The notes: generated by a model from the sequence alone, not told the origin. DNA of 64,000 nucleotides from Bacteroidales bacterium (GCA_017454335.1 JAFTDE010000029.1:1-64000), one strand, 5' to 3'. Positions 43,502-52,963 are shown, counted from the first letter of the stretch. Numbers and translations are program-made.

Positions 43502-44602
43502 CTACACGTTAAAGAGGAAGTGCATGATGTCGCCGTCCTGGACGACGTAGTCCTTGCCCTCGGTGGCGAGGCGACCGGCGGCACGGACCGCGGCCTCAGA
43601 CTTGTACTGGACGAAATCATCGTATTTGATGACCTCAGCGCGGATGAATCCCCGTTCGAAATCCGTATGGATCACACCCGCGGCTTTGGGGGCCTTGTCC
43701 CCCTTGTGGATGGTCCAGGCGCGGCACTCGTCCGCCCCGGCCGTAAAGAAGGTCTGGAGGCCCAGCAAGCGGTACGCACCCTGGATCAGCCGGACTACGC
43801 CGGACTCCTGCAGCCCCATCTCCTCCAGAAACATCTGCCGGTCGTCGTAATCCTCGATCTCCGCGATTTCCGATTCAGTCTTGGCCGCAATCACCAGGAT
43901 CTCCGCCTGTTCGTCTGCCACCGCCGCACGGACCGCTTCCACGTACTTGTTGCCGCTCGCCGCTGACGCGTCATCCACGTTGCAGACATACATGACGGGC
44001 TTGTTGGTCAGCAGGAACAGGTCGTGCGCAAGCGCCGCCTCCTCTTCGTTGACCAGCGCCACGCTCCGGCAGGAGCGGCCCTGCAGCAGGGCTTCGCGAT
44101 AGCGGCCCAGCAGATCGGCCAGCTTCCGGGCGTCCTTGTCCCCCGCCTTGCCGGCCTTGTCCGCCTTGGCCAGGCGCGCCTCAACCGTTTCCAGGTCCTT
44201 GATCTGCAGTTCGGTGTCCACGATCTCCTTGTCCCGGACCGGGTCCACGCTGCCGTCCACGTGCACCACGTTGCCGTCATCGAAACAGCGCAGCACATGC
44301 AGGATGGCGTCGCACTCGCGGATGTTCGCGAGGAACTGGTTGCCCAGGCCCTCCCCGCGGCTGGCTCCCTTGACCAGGCCGGCGATGTCCACGATGTCGA
44401 CCGTCGCCGGAACAACGCTCTTGGGGTGGCACATCTCGACCAGCACCTCCAGCCGGCGGTCCGGCACATTGGTCGAACCGAGGTTGGGCTCGATCGTACA
44501 GAAAGGGAAATTGGCGCTCTGCGCCTTGCCGGAACTCACACAGTTGAACAGGGTGGACTTGCCGACATTCGGCAGACCGACGATACCGCACTTCAGGGAC
44601 AT
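43502..44602 (-). CDS. ychF: YchF/OLA1 family ATPase
   Basis: A 366-residue P-loop protein of the Obg-related YchF family, which prefers ATP over GTP and is linked to ribosomes and the oxidative-stress response. Motifs are GLPNVGKSTLFN, the G2/G3 region DIVDIAGLVKGASRGEGLGN, the altered G4 VCNVDD, and the C-terminal TGS-like domain ending YVVQDGDIMHFLFNV. The length and end are exactly those of the family. A TACATTTG box lies 18 bases before the ATG. Confidence 0.97.
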   Translation of the reverse strand: MSLKCGIVGLPNVGKSTLFNCVSSGKAQSANFPFCTIEPNLGSTNVPDRRLEVLVEMCHPKSVVPATVDIVDIAGLVKGASRGEGLGNQFLANIRECDAILHVLRCFDDGNVVHVDGSVDPVRDKEIVDTELQIKDLETVEARLAKADKAGKAGDKDARKLADLLGRYREALLQGRSCRSVALVNEEEAALAHDLFLLTNKPVMYVCNVDDASAASGNKYVEAVRAAVADEQAEILVIAAKTESEIAEIEDYDDRQMFLEEMGLQESGVVRLIQGAYRLLGLQTFFTAGADECRAWTIHKGDKAPKAAGVIHTDFERGFIRAEVIKYDDFVQYKSEAAVRAAGRLATEGKDYVVQDGDIMHFLFNV

Positions 44603-44620
44603 AAAATAAAATTTAGCTTA

Positions 44621-44628
44621 CAAATGTA
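44621..44628 (-). promoter_or_regulatory. Promoter -7 box of ychF
   Basis: TACATTTG on the minus strand matches TAnnTTTG, 18 bases before the ychF ATG. Confidence 0.6.
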
Positions 44629-44672
44629 CGTTTTTTAACCGAATTTCCGGGGCTTTTTCCGTTCTTGCGGAC

Positions 44673-45566
44673 ATGAAAAGAATGATGATCCTGCTGGGTG
44701 TCGTCATCGCGTTCTGGAACGTCGAGAACTTCTTCGACTTCCGCCCCGACGGAACCAGCGACTCCGAACTGGAGTTCTCCGCCACCGGTGCGCGCCGCTG
44801 GGGCAAGCGCCGTTTCTACGCCAAGTGCGACGGCATCGCGAAGACCCTGCTGCGCCTGTCGGACGTGCTCGGGCAGCTGCCGGACGCGGTCGGCCTGGCG
44901 GAGGTGGAGGGGGGCTTCGCCCTGCGCCAGCTGACCGGCCAGACGGTCCTGCACAAACTCGACTACCGCATCGTGCATTTCGAGTCGCACGACAGCCGGG
45001 GCATCGACTGTGCCCTGCTGTACCGGAGTTCGCGCCTGCGCCTGCTGGAAGCCTGGCCGGAGGCGATCGTGGCCGGGCCCGGGGACACCCTGGCCACGCG
45101 CGACCTGCTGTGCTGCCGTTTTACGGACAGCGACGGGGACACCCTGGGCATCATTGTCGTCCACCTGCCCTCGCAGGTCGGCGGCGATGCGGCCCGGCCC
45201 CGGCGGGAACTGGCCCTGGCGACCCTGCGCGAACAGGCCCGGCGGATGGGTTGTCCCACGGTCTGCATCGGGGACTTCAACGAAGAGGCCGACCCGGCGC
45301 AGGACCTCGCCCCGCTGCAGGACCTGTCCCTCCCCCTGCGGGAGCGCGGGGTCGGAACCATCCGCTACAACGGCGTCTGGGAGCTGATCGACCGCTGCCT
45401 GGTCCTGGGCTGCCGCACAGCCAGCATGGGCATCTTCGACGACCCGATGCTGTGCACCCGCGACGGCGCCTTCGGCGGGGTCAAGCCCCTGCGCACCTAC
45501 TCCGGCCCCCGCCACATCGGCGGCCTCAGCGACCACTTCCCCATCTGGGCCGAAGTAAACTATTGA
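44673..45566 (+). CDS. Endonuclease/exonuclease/phosphatase family protein
   Basis: A 297-residue member of the EEP fold (Mg-dependent nucleases and phosphodiesterases). Motifs are WNVENFFDF at residues 15-23, the active-site GDFNEEADP and the final SDHFPIWAEVNY that holds the catalytic His. The hydrophobic start MKRMMILLGVVIAFWNVEN is the first beta-strand rather than a clear signal peptide, although an uncleaved membrane anchor cannot be ruled out. Substrate unknown. I see no consensus promoter box before the ATG; a weak GTTCTTGC precedes it. Confidence 0.85.
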   Translation: MKRMMILLGVVIAFWNVENFFDFRPDGTSDSELEFSATGARRWGKRRFYAKCDGIAKTLLRLSDVLGQLPDAVGLAEVEGGFALRQLTGQTVLHKLDYRIVHFESHDSRGIDCALLYRSSRLRLLEAWPEAIVAGPGDTLATRDLLCCRFTDSDGDTLGIIVVHLPSQVGGDAARPRRELALATLREQARRMGCPTVCIGDFNEEADPAQDLAPLQDLSLPLRERGVGTIRYNGVWELIDRCLVLGCRTASMGIFDDPMLCTRDGAFGGVKPLRTYSGPRHIGGLSDHFPIWAEVNY

Positions 45567-45609
45567 GGCGGGCGCGGCAATGGGGCTGGCGAATCTGTCG
45601 GAATTTTAT

Positions 45610-45617
45610 TAAATTTG
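45610..45617 (+). promoter_or_regulatory. Promoter -7 box of galK
   Basis: TAAATTTG, 5 bases before the ATG at 45623. It rejects the much longer in-frame reading that begins inside the EEP gene. Confidence 0.6.
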
Positions 45618-45622
45618 TGAAT

Positions 45623-46765
45623 ATGAAGAACCTCATCCAAGAGCGGTTTGCCGAACAGTTCGGCGGGACTGCAGCCCAGTACGCGTCCGCGGGGCGCGTC
45701 AACCTGATCGGAGAACATGTGGATTTCTGCGGCGGTTTCGTGTTTCCCGGCGCCATCGACTGCGGCGTCATCGCACAGGTCCGTCCCAACGGGACCGACC
45801 AGGTCAACGCCTATTCCCTGCACTACGACCAGCTGCTGTCCTTCGGCCTGGAAGAGGAAGACCTGCCCCACGCGCACTGGGCCCGCTATCTCTTCGGCGT
45901 CTGCCGGGAGATGATCAAGCGGGGCGCCCGGATCGGAGGCTTCGATACGGTCTTCGACGGGAACGTTCCCGCGGGTGCCGGACTGTCCTCTTCCGCAGCG
46001 CTGGAGAGCACCTTCGCATTCGCGCTGAACGACCTGTTCGGATGCGGGTTCACCAAATTCGACCTGGCCCTGATCGGCCAGGCGACCGAGCACAACTACG
46101 TCGGGGTCAAGTGCGGCATCATGGACCAGTTCGCCTCGATGTTCGGACGCAAGGACAGCCTGATCCTGCTGAACTGCCGCACCCTGGAGCACAAATACTA
46201 TCCTTTCCACCCCCAGGGATACCGGCTGGTCCTGCTGGACACCTGCGTCAAGCACGAACTGGCCTCGTCGGCCTACAACCGGCGCCGGGCCTCCGTCGAG
46301 GCGGCCGCGGAAGCCATCCGCAAACGCCACCCGGAGGTGGAGTTCCTGGCCGATGCCAAGCGCGTCTGGCTGGAAGAAGTCAAGGACGAGATCTCCGCCG
46401 AAGACTTCCTGCGGGCACAATACATCCTGGGTGAAGTCCAGCGGGTGCTGGACGTGTGCAACGCGCTGACCCGGGACGACTACGGGATGGTGGGAGAACT
46501 GATGTACCAGACCCATTTCGGGCTGAGCCGCATGTACGAAGTCAGCTGTCCGGAACTGGACTTTCTCGCCACCCTGGCGCGCCGGATGGAGGTCACGGGC
46601 GCGCGCATGATGGGCGGCGGGTATGGCGGCTGTACCATCAACCTGGTCCAGGAAGAACTGTACGCCCCGTTCGTGGAGCGTGCAAAAAAAGAGTTCGCGA
46701 CCGCATTCGGCCACGAACCCAAAGTCTATGACGTCGTCATTTCCGACGGCGCGCGAAAGCTCTAG
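45623..46765 (+). CDS. galK: Galactokinase
   Basis: GalK phosphorylates galactose at C1. The 380-residue GHMP kinase has motif 1 GRVNLIGEHVDFCGGFVFPG, motif 2 VPAGAGLSSSAALE (ATP-binding) and motif 3 MMGGGYGGCTIN, with the catalytic Asp in CGIMDQFASMFG. Motif 1 deviates from the usual GEHTDYNGG: Thr, Tyr and Asn are Val, Phe and Cys. The Asp that binds the sugar remains, so galactokinase activity is likely but a shifted sugar preference is possible. It overlaps the convergent PPIase gene by 4 bases. Confidence 0.92.
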   Translation: MKNLIQERFAEQFGGTAAQYASAGRVNLIGEHVDFCGGFVFPGAIDCGVIAQVRPNGTDQVNAYSLHYDQLLSFGLEEEDLPHAHWARYLFGVCREMIKRGARIGGFDTVFDGNVPAGAGLSSSAALESTFAFALNDLFGCGFTKFDLALIGQATEHNYVGVKCGIMDQFASMFGRKDSLILLNCRTLEHKYYPFHPQGYRLVLLDTCVKHELASSAYNRRRASVEAAAEAIRKRHPEVEFLADAKRVWLEEVKDEISAEDFLRAQYILGEVQRVLDVCNALTRDDYGMVGELMYQTHFGLSRMYEVSCPELDFLATLARRMEVTGARMMGGGYGGCTINLVQEELYAPFVERAKKEFATAFGHEPKVYDVVISDGARKL

Positions 46766-48849
46766 AAGAAGCGTGCGCGGTGGTCTTTGACCTCCGCCTC
46801 CTCCGACATCACCGGCAGGATCATCTGCGACGAATACTGGGCCTTCTGGCTCTCGTAGTTGCGCGCATCCTCCTCGGTGTAGAAGGACTCTTCGTGACGG
46901 TCGTTCACCCGCACGACGTACACACCGTAGCTGCCGGCCACCGGCTTGCTGATCTGGCCCACCGGCAGGGAGGAAGCGGCGCCGAGCACGACGGCCTCGG
47001 TCATCGGCGAGTTGCTCAAGGAAACCGCCTCGAGCGGATAGATCTCGCTCTCCAGGGCGTCGGCGATGGCCTGCATGTCGGTCATACCGGCGATCTTGTC
47101 GGCGACCTCCTGCTGCAGTTTCTCACTGCGCTTGCGGGTCAGCAGTTCCATGCGGATGTTGCCGGCGGCTTCGCGCAGCGGCATGTACCCCTCTTCGCGG
47201 ATCTTCTTGACAGCCACGATGAAGAAGTAGTTGTTGTTGACCGTGATGATGTTCGAAGCCTTGCCTTCCTTGTTGTCGAAGATCCAGCGGGTCACTTCCT
47301 TGGCCTGGTCGATGGCGCCGTAGGAATCGGTGCTCTCGAGGGTGGAGTTGGCCGGGTGCGAATAGACACCCAGGGAGTCGACGGCCCGGAGGTAGCCCTC
47401 CAGGGTGCCGTTCGCGATCGTCGCGAAGCGGTTGGCCTGGGCATAGTAGTCATTGAAGGTCTCGCGGCTGGCGATGGCGGTCTTCTCGAGGATGGCGACC
47501 TGCTTCTTCGCGACCGGCTTGGTGGTGCGCGTGACCTCGACGACATGCGTACCGTACTGGGTGTTCAGCACGAACGGCTTGCCGACCTGGGCGGTGATGA
47601 CGGGCTCGAAGCCGGGGATCATGTAGTTCTGGGTCATCCAGCCGATATTGCCCAGCTCGCCGTCGGCGGCGGAACTCTGGTCGGCGGAGAACTCGGCGGC
47701 CAGAGCGGCGAAGTTGCCACCCTTGGCGGCGACCTGCATCAGGCTGTCAGCCAGGCTGCGGGCATCGGTTCCCTGCAGCAGGATGTGGCGCACGTACACG
47801 GAATCCGGGACCATCTTGCGGTCCATGATGCGGGCGGCGAAGAAGTCGTTTCCGGCGCTGAACACCGGCGAAACGCCGCTGTTGTTGGCCGAAACGAAAG
47901 CGTCCACCTCGGCATTGACGGTGATCAGTTCGCCGTCCTTGTACCAGTATTCGGAGTAAGCCCGGTCGGAGTTGCGGGTCAGGAAGTTGCGCATGTTGGT
48001 CGTGGTGGAGAATTCCTCCATCGCGGCAACGATGTCGTCGCTGGCCGCTGCGATGTCCGCGTCGGACGGCTTGACCTCGAAGACGACGTACTCGGCGTCA
48101 CGGTTGGCGTTCTGCAGGAAGAATTTCTTGTGGCTGTTGTAGTAGTCGGAAATCTCCTTGCCGCTGATCTCGATCGTGGTGTCCTGGGCATAGTCGTAGG
48201 GAGCCAGCACGTACTCGAGGTCGGAAACGAGATTGTTCTCCTCCAGGGCGCGCTCCAGCTGGACCGGGTTCACCACATTGCTCTGGGCGAACAGCGAACC
48301 GTACTTGTTGTAGTACTGCTGGGTATAGATCGTATTCTGCAGGTAGTCCCAGTAGGTCTTGTAGGTACCGGTCTGGTCCATGTCAATGCTCTGGACGAAG
48401 TTGACCAGGTTGTCCACGGAGAAATTGCCGGTCTCGTCATAGAAGACCTGGTTCTGCGCCAGCAGCGGGGAAACGTTCTCACCGGAAGTGAGGTCGACCA
48501 TCTCGTCCTCACCGACCTTGATGCCGGCGGCGTTTGCGTTCTTGACGAACAGGTTCTTGTCCAGCATGGACTGCCAGGCGGCGTCACGGATCTGCTGGTG
48601 GGTTTCCTCGTTCTGGGCGGTGCTGCCGGTCAGAAGTTCGTTGATTTTGGTGTACTTGTCGATCTCCTCCTGGAAGTCCGTATAGGAAACGCGCTTGCCG
48701 GCGATTTGGCCAACGTCATATTTCTTGGACATAGACTGGAGAGCCGTCTCCAGCGTACTGGGATCAATAATGAAAGAGAGCAGTGCGAGGGCGATGATCA
48801 CGGAAATCACCACTCCGAACTTTACGCGAATGTTTTGAAGAATCGCCAT
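46762..48849 (-). CDS. Membrane-anchored periplasmic peptidyl-prolyl isomerase (PpiD/SurA-like)
   Basis: A 695-residue chaperone for envelope proteins. One N-terminal membrane anchor (VKFGVVISVIIALALLSFII) is followed by a SurA_N-like helical domain and a parvulin domain recognisable as VRHILLQGTDARSLADSLM through GNIGWMTQNYMIPGFEPVI, then a long C-terminal region. The layout is that of PpiD, which helps outer-membrane proteins fold after leaving the Sec translocon. It lies 69 bases after lptC with its own TATCTTCG box, and its stop overlaps galK. Confidence 0.92.
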   Translation of the reverse strand: MAILQNIRVKFGVVISVIIALALLSFIIDPSTLETALQSMSKKYDVGQIAGKRVSYTDFQEEIDKYTKINELLTGSTAQNEETHQQIRDAAWQSMLDKNLFVKNANAAGIKVGEDEMVDLTSGENVSPLLAQNQVFYDETGNFSVDNLVNFVQSIDMDQTGTYKTYWDYLQNTIYTQQYYNKYGSLFAQSNVVNPVQLERALEENNLVSDLEYVLAPYDYAQDTTIEISGKEISDYYNSHKKFFLQNANRDAEYVVFEVKPSDADIAAASDDIVAAMEEFSTTTNMRNFLTRNSDRAYSEYWYKDGELITVNAEVDAFVSANNSGVSPVFSAGNDFFAARIMDRKMVPDSVYVRHILLQGTDARSLADSLMQVAAKGGNFAALAAEFSADQSSAADGELGNIGWMTQNYMIPGFEPVITAQVGKPFVLNTQYGTHVVEVTRTTKPVAKKQVAILEKTAIASRETFNDYYAQANRFATIANGTLEGYLRAVDSLGVYSHPANSTLESTDSYGAIDQAKEVTRWIFDNKEGKASNIITVNNNYFFIVAVKKIREEGYMPLREAAGNIRMELLTRKRSEKLQQEVADKIAGMTDMQAIADALESEIYPLEAVSLSNSPMTEAVVLGAASSLPVGQISKPVAGSYGVYVVRVNDRHEESFYTEEDARNYESQKAQYSSQMILPVMSEEAEVKDHRARFF

Positions 48850-48888
48850 TTTGGTATATACTTTTAATTAATCAATCATTTGGGGCTG

Positions 48889-48896
48889 CGAAGATA
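48889..48896 (-). promoter_or_regulatory. Promoter -7 box of the PPIase gene
   Basis: TATCTTCG on the minus strand, one mismatch from consensus, 39 bases before the ATG. Confidence 0.5.
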
Positions 48897-48918
48897 GTAA
48901 TTTTCTGCTGATTGTGTG

Positions 48919-49533
48919 TTATTTTTTGAGAAAAGGTCCTATAAAATTCACTGAATCAACGAAAACGACGGTCGAATCCTGTTCGGCATAGCCGTAACTG
49001 TTGAACGGACGCAGCAGGATGGCGTTGCGGGCATGGTCGTCGGAACGCATGCCGTATCCCTGCATGAATCCGTCCGGAGAATACATCTTGACATAGCTGT
49101 CCGTGTAGATCTCCTTCGCCGTCTGATCCCAGAACAGCGTGTCCGTTTCCATGGTCTGCTGTTTGGTGATATTGTGGACGACCACGTTTCCGACCGCCAT
49201 CCACACTTCGGTCCCATAGCGGCGCCGGGGACGTTCGTGCCGGGCCTGGTCCGAAAGGATCACCGTTTCCAGCACCCCGTCTTCGCCGTATCCGTACACT
49301 TGCAGACCCAGGGGGAAGAGTTCCAGCTCGGAGGTGTCGGTATTGTAGCGCTCCATCTGGACGGCCTCCATGCGGTTGAGTATCTTCCCGTTGTCCGTCT
49401 CCACGGCGAACATGTTCTCGACGGTCTGGACCGGGGTTTTCGACAGGTCCAGCGCGTCCGCCTCGCGGAGTTTGGCCCCGCACGATATGACAATGCTGGC
49501 AATCACGGCGGTGATTGCCAGCATCAGGATCAT
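48919..49533 (-). CDS. lptC: LPS export ABC transporter periplasmic protein LptC
   Basis: LptC passes lipopolysaccharide from the inner-membrane LptBFG complex to LptA. The product has about 204 residues. A hydrophobic segment ending VISC looks like a lipoprotein signal, followed by the beta-jellyroll typical of Lpt proteins (ENMFAVETDNGKILNRMEA, DQTAKEIYTDSYVKMYSPDG). The start is uncertain: ATG 49533 leaves no positive charge before the membrane segment, whereas a TTG at 49551 or an ATG at 49587 inside the upstream gene adds basic residues. In the operon it follows the TPR protein gene by 3-22 bases depending on start. Confidence 0.85.
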   Translation of the reverse strand: MILMLAITAVIASIVISCGAKLREADALDLSKTPVQTVENMFAVETDNGKILNRMEAVQMERYNTDTSELELFPLGLQVYGYGEDGVLETVILSDQARHERPRRRYGTEVWMAVGNVVVHNITKQQTMETDTLFWDQTAKEIYTDSYVKMYSPDGFMQGYGMRSDDHARNAILLRPFNSYGYAEQDSTVVFVDSVNFIGPFLKK

Positions 49534-49555
49534 ATGCGCGCTCCGGGACAAAACC

Positions 49556-50884
49556 TTACTTCTGGGTTCTGACCGTCGTCGTGGCACGCATGCCCGAGCA
49601 GGACACGGTGTAGGACTGACCGTCGGTCAGGTCGTACATGAAGGCGTCGGCAGCCTTCGGATAGTAACGGGCGAACTGGCCGATCATGCGGTTGGCCTCT
49701 TCGGCGAGGGACTCGTCGGCAGCCTTGGCGCGGTTGAGGTAGTCAACGGCGACCCAGTACGGGGCGCGGCTGGCGATCTCGTCTCCGCCGCACTTGACAT
49801 TGCCCCAGATGGTTCCCATCAGGAAGTAGGCGCGGGCGGCCTGGCCGGGGTTGTCGGCAGCTTCGCGGGCGCTCTCGAACGCCTTGGCCAGCTGGCCGGA
49901 CTTGTAGCAGAACGTCGCCAGTTCATAGTAGTACTGGGCGTCGGTCTCGGCGTCGGTATCCTCGGAGTTGATGGCCTCTTCCATGTAGTGGACAGCGTCC
50001 AGGTAGTTGCCGCGGCTGGAGTTCAGGCGGAACAGGAAGTAGGCGGAGTTGGCGGAAGGATCCAGCTTGTACATCGTCGTGGCGGCGTTCAGGAACAGGT
50101 CGTTGTCGGTGCAGCCCTCGGTGAGGGACATCATGCGGACGATGTTCCTGGCCAGTTCGAGATCCTCAGGAGCGGCCGCGTAGCGGGGTCCGAAGAGTTC
50201 GAGCAGGTTCTCGCAGCTGGCGACCTTGCTGGTGATGAACAGGGACTCGAGGTCGGTGCGGACCTGGTTGTTCTTCTCCTTGTCGGCATCGGTCTTGGCG
50301 GGAATCTTGTCGATCAGATCGATATTGCGCTGGTAGATGTTGATCACATCCTCGGCGCCGATCTTGCCTTCCTTGTACAGGTCGACGGCGGCGTTCAGGT
50401 CAAAGACCAGCAGGGAGGCGTTGGTCTCCGCCTTGTTGGCCTCGATGATGGAGTTGTACTCGTCGTAGAGGCGCTGGACGTCGTTCTTGTCCGCATAGTT
50501 ATGCAGGTCCACACCCTTGTTGTTGCGGGCGGTGGTGGCGTAGGCCGGATAATACTGGGCGCGCAGGTTGTGCACCAGGACCAGCGTATCCAGCAGCGCA
50601 TTCTTGTACTCCTGGTTGCGGGCGTTCTGCGTGATCAGGCGGCGGATCAGGACCGCGCCGTTGATCAGCATGTTCTGGTTGGCCTGCGGCGGGCACAGAC
50701 GGAAGGCTTCGCGCCAGTTCGGAATGGCCTCGTCGTAGCTCTTCGACTTGTAGTACTCACTGTAATAAGAGAGGTACTTGATGCATTCAGCGCTGTCCGC
50801 GCCATACTTTCCCTGGGCAAACGCTTGCGTGCCCGACAGCATCATTGCAAGAGATGCGAGTGCGATTAACAGTTTTTTCATCAT
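49556..50884 (-). CDS. Secreted TPR-repeat protein
   Basis: A 442-residue exported protein with signal peptide MMKKLLIALASLAMMLSGTQ ending AFAQ and a row of helix-turn-helix TPR-like units (for example KSYDEAIPNWREAFRLCPP, AVDLYKEGKIGAEDVINIY, YFLFRLNSSRGNYLDAVHYM, ATFCYKSGQLAKAFESAREA). TPR proteins scaffold complexes; its position between a FadL-like barrel and lptC is a recurrent Bacteroidota order and suggests a role in outer-membrane assembly. The start at 50884 is preferred; an ATG at 50908 overlaps the upstream stop by 8 bases. Exact function unknown. Confidence 0.85.
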   Translation of the reverse strand: MMKKLLIALASLAMMLSGTQAFAQGKYGADSAECIKYLSYYSEYYKSKSYDEAIPNWREAFRLCPPQANQNMLINGAVLIRRLITQNARNQEYKNALLDTLVLVHNLRAQYYPAYATTARNNKGVDLHNYADKNDVQRLYDEYNSIIEANKAETNASLLVFDLNAAVDLYKEGKIGAEDVINIYQRNIDLIDKIPAKTDADKEKNNQVRTDLESLFITSKVASCENLLELFGPRYAAAPEDLELARNIVRMMSLTEGCTDNDLFLNAATTMYKLDPSANSAYFLFRLNSSRGNYLDAVHYMEEAINSEDTDAETDAQYYYELATFCYKSGQLAKAFESAREAADNPGQAARAYFLMGTIWGNVKCGGDEIASRAPYWVAVDYLNRAKAADESLAEEANRMIGQFARYYPKAADAFMYDLTDGQSYTVSCSGMRATTTVRTQK

Positions 50885-50900
50885 GTGTTGGTTTTTGTTA

Positions 50901-52235
50901 TTAGTCATACTGCATCCGCCGGAACCAAATGTCGTAGAGGTTGAATCCTACGGAAAAATTAATATATCTTTCACGGATCAGGTTGTCTTTGACGGTCCCT
51001 CTCTGACCAAAATCGACTCCAAGGGTGATCCCGTTATATCCTCCATAAACCGGAAGCGTGAGTCCCAGCGTCACGCCCGTCGCGCTTATATGATGTCCAT
51101 CCAGCAAATAGTATTCCTGTTTGTGATAAACCCCCGCCCGATAGGCGCAACGATTGAAATAATAGCGGACATCGTTGCGGTTCGGAACAAATTCCGCGCC
51201 CAGCCGGTAGGTCTGCGCCACCGCGGTGGTGAAGATGGAATGGCCGGTTCCGGGAATCAGGTTGCCGGCGAATCCGGGGGCCTTGTCCAGCCCGGTTCCG
51301 GTCCAGTCGGCGCGGGTGTAATCGGCACTGACCAGCAGGAGGTCCCGGTAGTGGTAGGAGACGCCCACACCGAGTTCGCCGGCCAGACGGACGTCATTGC
51401 CGGGCGTTCCGAGGGCGATCGTGTTGTTGTACAGGGTGTCGGTCACGGCCGTTCCGACCGAATAGCGGTAGTCCTGGACCGTTCCCTGAAGTTTGGTCTG
51501 CAGGCGGTAGGTCGCGCCCAGCGTGAGCGTGGAACGGCGATCGATGGGCTGCTCGTACTGCAGGCCGAACTTCCCGGTCCAGCCGCTGAGTTCTAATTCA
51601 TCGCCGTTGGCGGCTCCGTTGTATCCGCTGGCGGAGAAGGTCTCGGTGAACATTTTCTCGCTGTGACCGAAATAAAAGATGCCCTGGGCGCCCAGCGACA
51701 GCCGGTCCCAGAAGGTCACGCCGGCTGCGGCGAAAGCCTGGTAGATGGTGCCGCGCCCGTTGGCGGTATAGACGACGGATCCGACGTCGGCAATCAGCGA
51801 ACTCTTGCCGTAGATGCTGTTGTACCCGTATCCGGTGCTGCTGTACGGCATGATGCCGATCATCATCGCGGAGTGGCGCGTGATCGGGAACGAGATCACC
51901 AGGTCCGCGAGGCTGAGGGTGTTGCTGACACTCTTCATGCCGGCCTGCGAGAAATACTTGTTGTCCTGGTACATCGAATAGTCCGTCATGAAGGACAGGG
52001 AGTCCCGGGACGTGATGGAGGCCGGATTGAGCACGTTGATGAAGCGCGGGCTGCGGGTCGCAATGCCCACGCCGCCCATGCTGCGGTTGTATGCGGAACC
52101 GCTTTCCAGCAGATCGCCCACGCCGAAGATCGAATACGGCGTGAAAGCACCGTACGACTGGGCGCGTACCCCCGTCCCGGCTGCGGCGAGCAGCAGGACG
52201 GCCAACAGGCATCTACTGAATATATTTCTTGACAT
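50901..52235 (-). CDS. Outer-membrane beta-barrel protein, FadL-like
   Basis: A 444-residue exported protein. Signal peptide MSRNIFSRCLLAVLLLAAAG ends in VRAQ; the mature N-terminus SYGAFTPYSIFGVGDLLESG with RSMGGVGIATRSP and NVLNPASIT is the conserved plug-like start of FadL/PorV-type barrels in Bacteroidota. Alternating aromatic strands follow and the chain ends NLYDIWFRRMQYD. Possible substrates are hydrophobic molecules; PorV-like shuttle roles are also known for this fold. The start overlaps the end of coaX by 23 bases (29 if the Met at 52241 is used). Confidence 0.83.
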   Translation of the reverse strand: MSRNIFSRCLLAVLLLAAAGTGVRAQSYGAFTPYSIFGVGDLLESGSAYNRSMGGVGIATRSPRFINVLNPASITSRDSLSFMTDYSMYQDNKYFSQAGMKSVSNTLSLADLVISFPITRHSAMMIGIMPYSSTGYGYNSIYGKSSLIADVGSVVYTANGRGTIYQAFAAAGVTFWDRLSLGAQGIFYFGHSEKMFTETFSASGYNGAANGDELELSGWTGKFGLQYEQPIDRRSTLTLGATYRLQTKLQGTVQDYRYSVGTAVTDTLYNNTIALGTPGNDVRLAGELGVGVSYHYRDLLLVSADYTRADWTGTGLDKAPGFAGNLIPGTGHSIFTTAVAQTYRLGAEFVPNRNDVRYYFNRCAYRAGVYHKQEYYLLDGHHISATGVTLGLTLPVYGGYNGITLGVDFGQRGTVKDNLIRERYINFSVGFNLYDIWFRRMQYD

Positions 52236-52941
52236 AGTCATCTGTCATTATCGCCAACCCCATCAACACCATGTTTGCGACGACGAAGACGGAGTGGCTC
52301 ATCTTCCCGGCAAAATAGGCGGCGTCGCCTCCGGTGAACACGACAATGTGGTCCGGATACTGCCGCATATACCCCTCGATTTCAAACATTATGCCCGAAA
52401 TGACTCCCGCCTCGATGGCGGTCTGGACCGAAGTCCCTTCGCGGGGTATGTCTACGGGGGTGTCCACGACCGGCAGGGACTTGGTGTAGCGGTTCAGCGA
52501 CATGAACCGGGTCCTGCATCCGGGCGAGATGTTCCCCCCGCGGTACCGGCCTTCCGTGTCCAGGAAATCCACGGTCAGCGTCGTACCGAAATCAAATACG
52601 CTGCAAGGCTTGCCCCGGAAGAGGAACCTTGCCGCCAGCAGGGACGCCGCCCGGTCGAAGGAAAGGAATTCCGGCAGCGAATACCCCAGCAGCGCCGTCG
52701 TATGGCCGCTGTCCAGGATGATCAGGTGCCGGCACTCCGCCGACAAGGCCGCCTCCTGCGGCTCCGTCAGCACCCGCGCCGAAGCGACGCAGAGCACATC
52801 CGGTTTTTCCCTTTCCGTCAGGGAAAGGATGAATTCCATCACCTTCTCTCCCTGGTATCTGAAGGTCTTTCCGAGCGTCGTTCCCTCGGACCAGGCAGCC
52901 TTCAGGGCTGTGTTTCCTATTTCAACTAACAGGTTCGCCAC
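52213..52941 (-). CDS. coaX: Type III pantothenate kinase
   Basis: CoaX phosphorylates pantothenate, the first step of coenzyme A synthesis. The 242-residue ASKHA-fold protein starts MANLLVEIGNTALKAAW; the usual DxGNT phosphate-binding Asp is Glu here. Other motifs are FDFGTTLTVDFLD, GGNISPGCRTRF and VVFTGGDAAYFA. The start codon is GTG at 52939-52941, supported by the TAAATTTG box 22 bases upstream and by the lack of an alternative ATG. It heads the coaX-barrel-TPR-lptC cluster. Confidence 0.92.
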   Translation of the reverse strand: MANLLVEIGNTALKAAWSEGTTLGKTFRYQGEKVMEFILSLTEREKPDVLCVASARVLTEPQEAALSAECRHLIILDSGHTTALLGYSLPEFLSFDRAASLLAARFLFRGKPCSVFDFGTTLTVDFLDTEGRYRGGNISPGCRTRFMSLNRYTKSLPVVDTPVDIPREGTSVQTAIEAGVISGIMFEIEGYMRQYPDHIVVFTGGDAAYFAGKMSHSVFVVANMVLMGLAIMTDDYVKKYIQ

Positions 52942-52963
52942 AGTGTTATCTGATGGAATCTTA

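Noticed and set aside
44825..45622. In-frame upstream extension of galK into the EEP nuclease gene
   Set aside because: The extension is a frame-shifted reading of the nuclease gene; the promoter box at 45610 and family N-terminus place the start at 45623.
46762..46765. Four-base CTAG overlaps of convergent stops (galK with the PPIase gene; mutS with the transporter at 33884)
   Set aside because: Noted as unusual at first, but shared CTAG at convergent TAG stops is expected in compact genomes and needs no special explanation.
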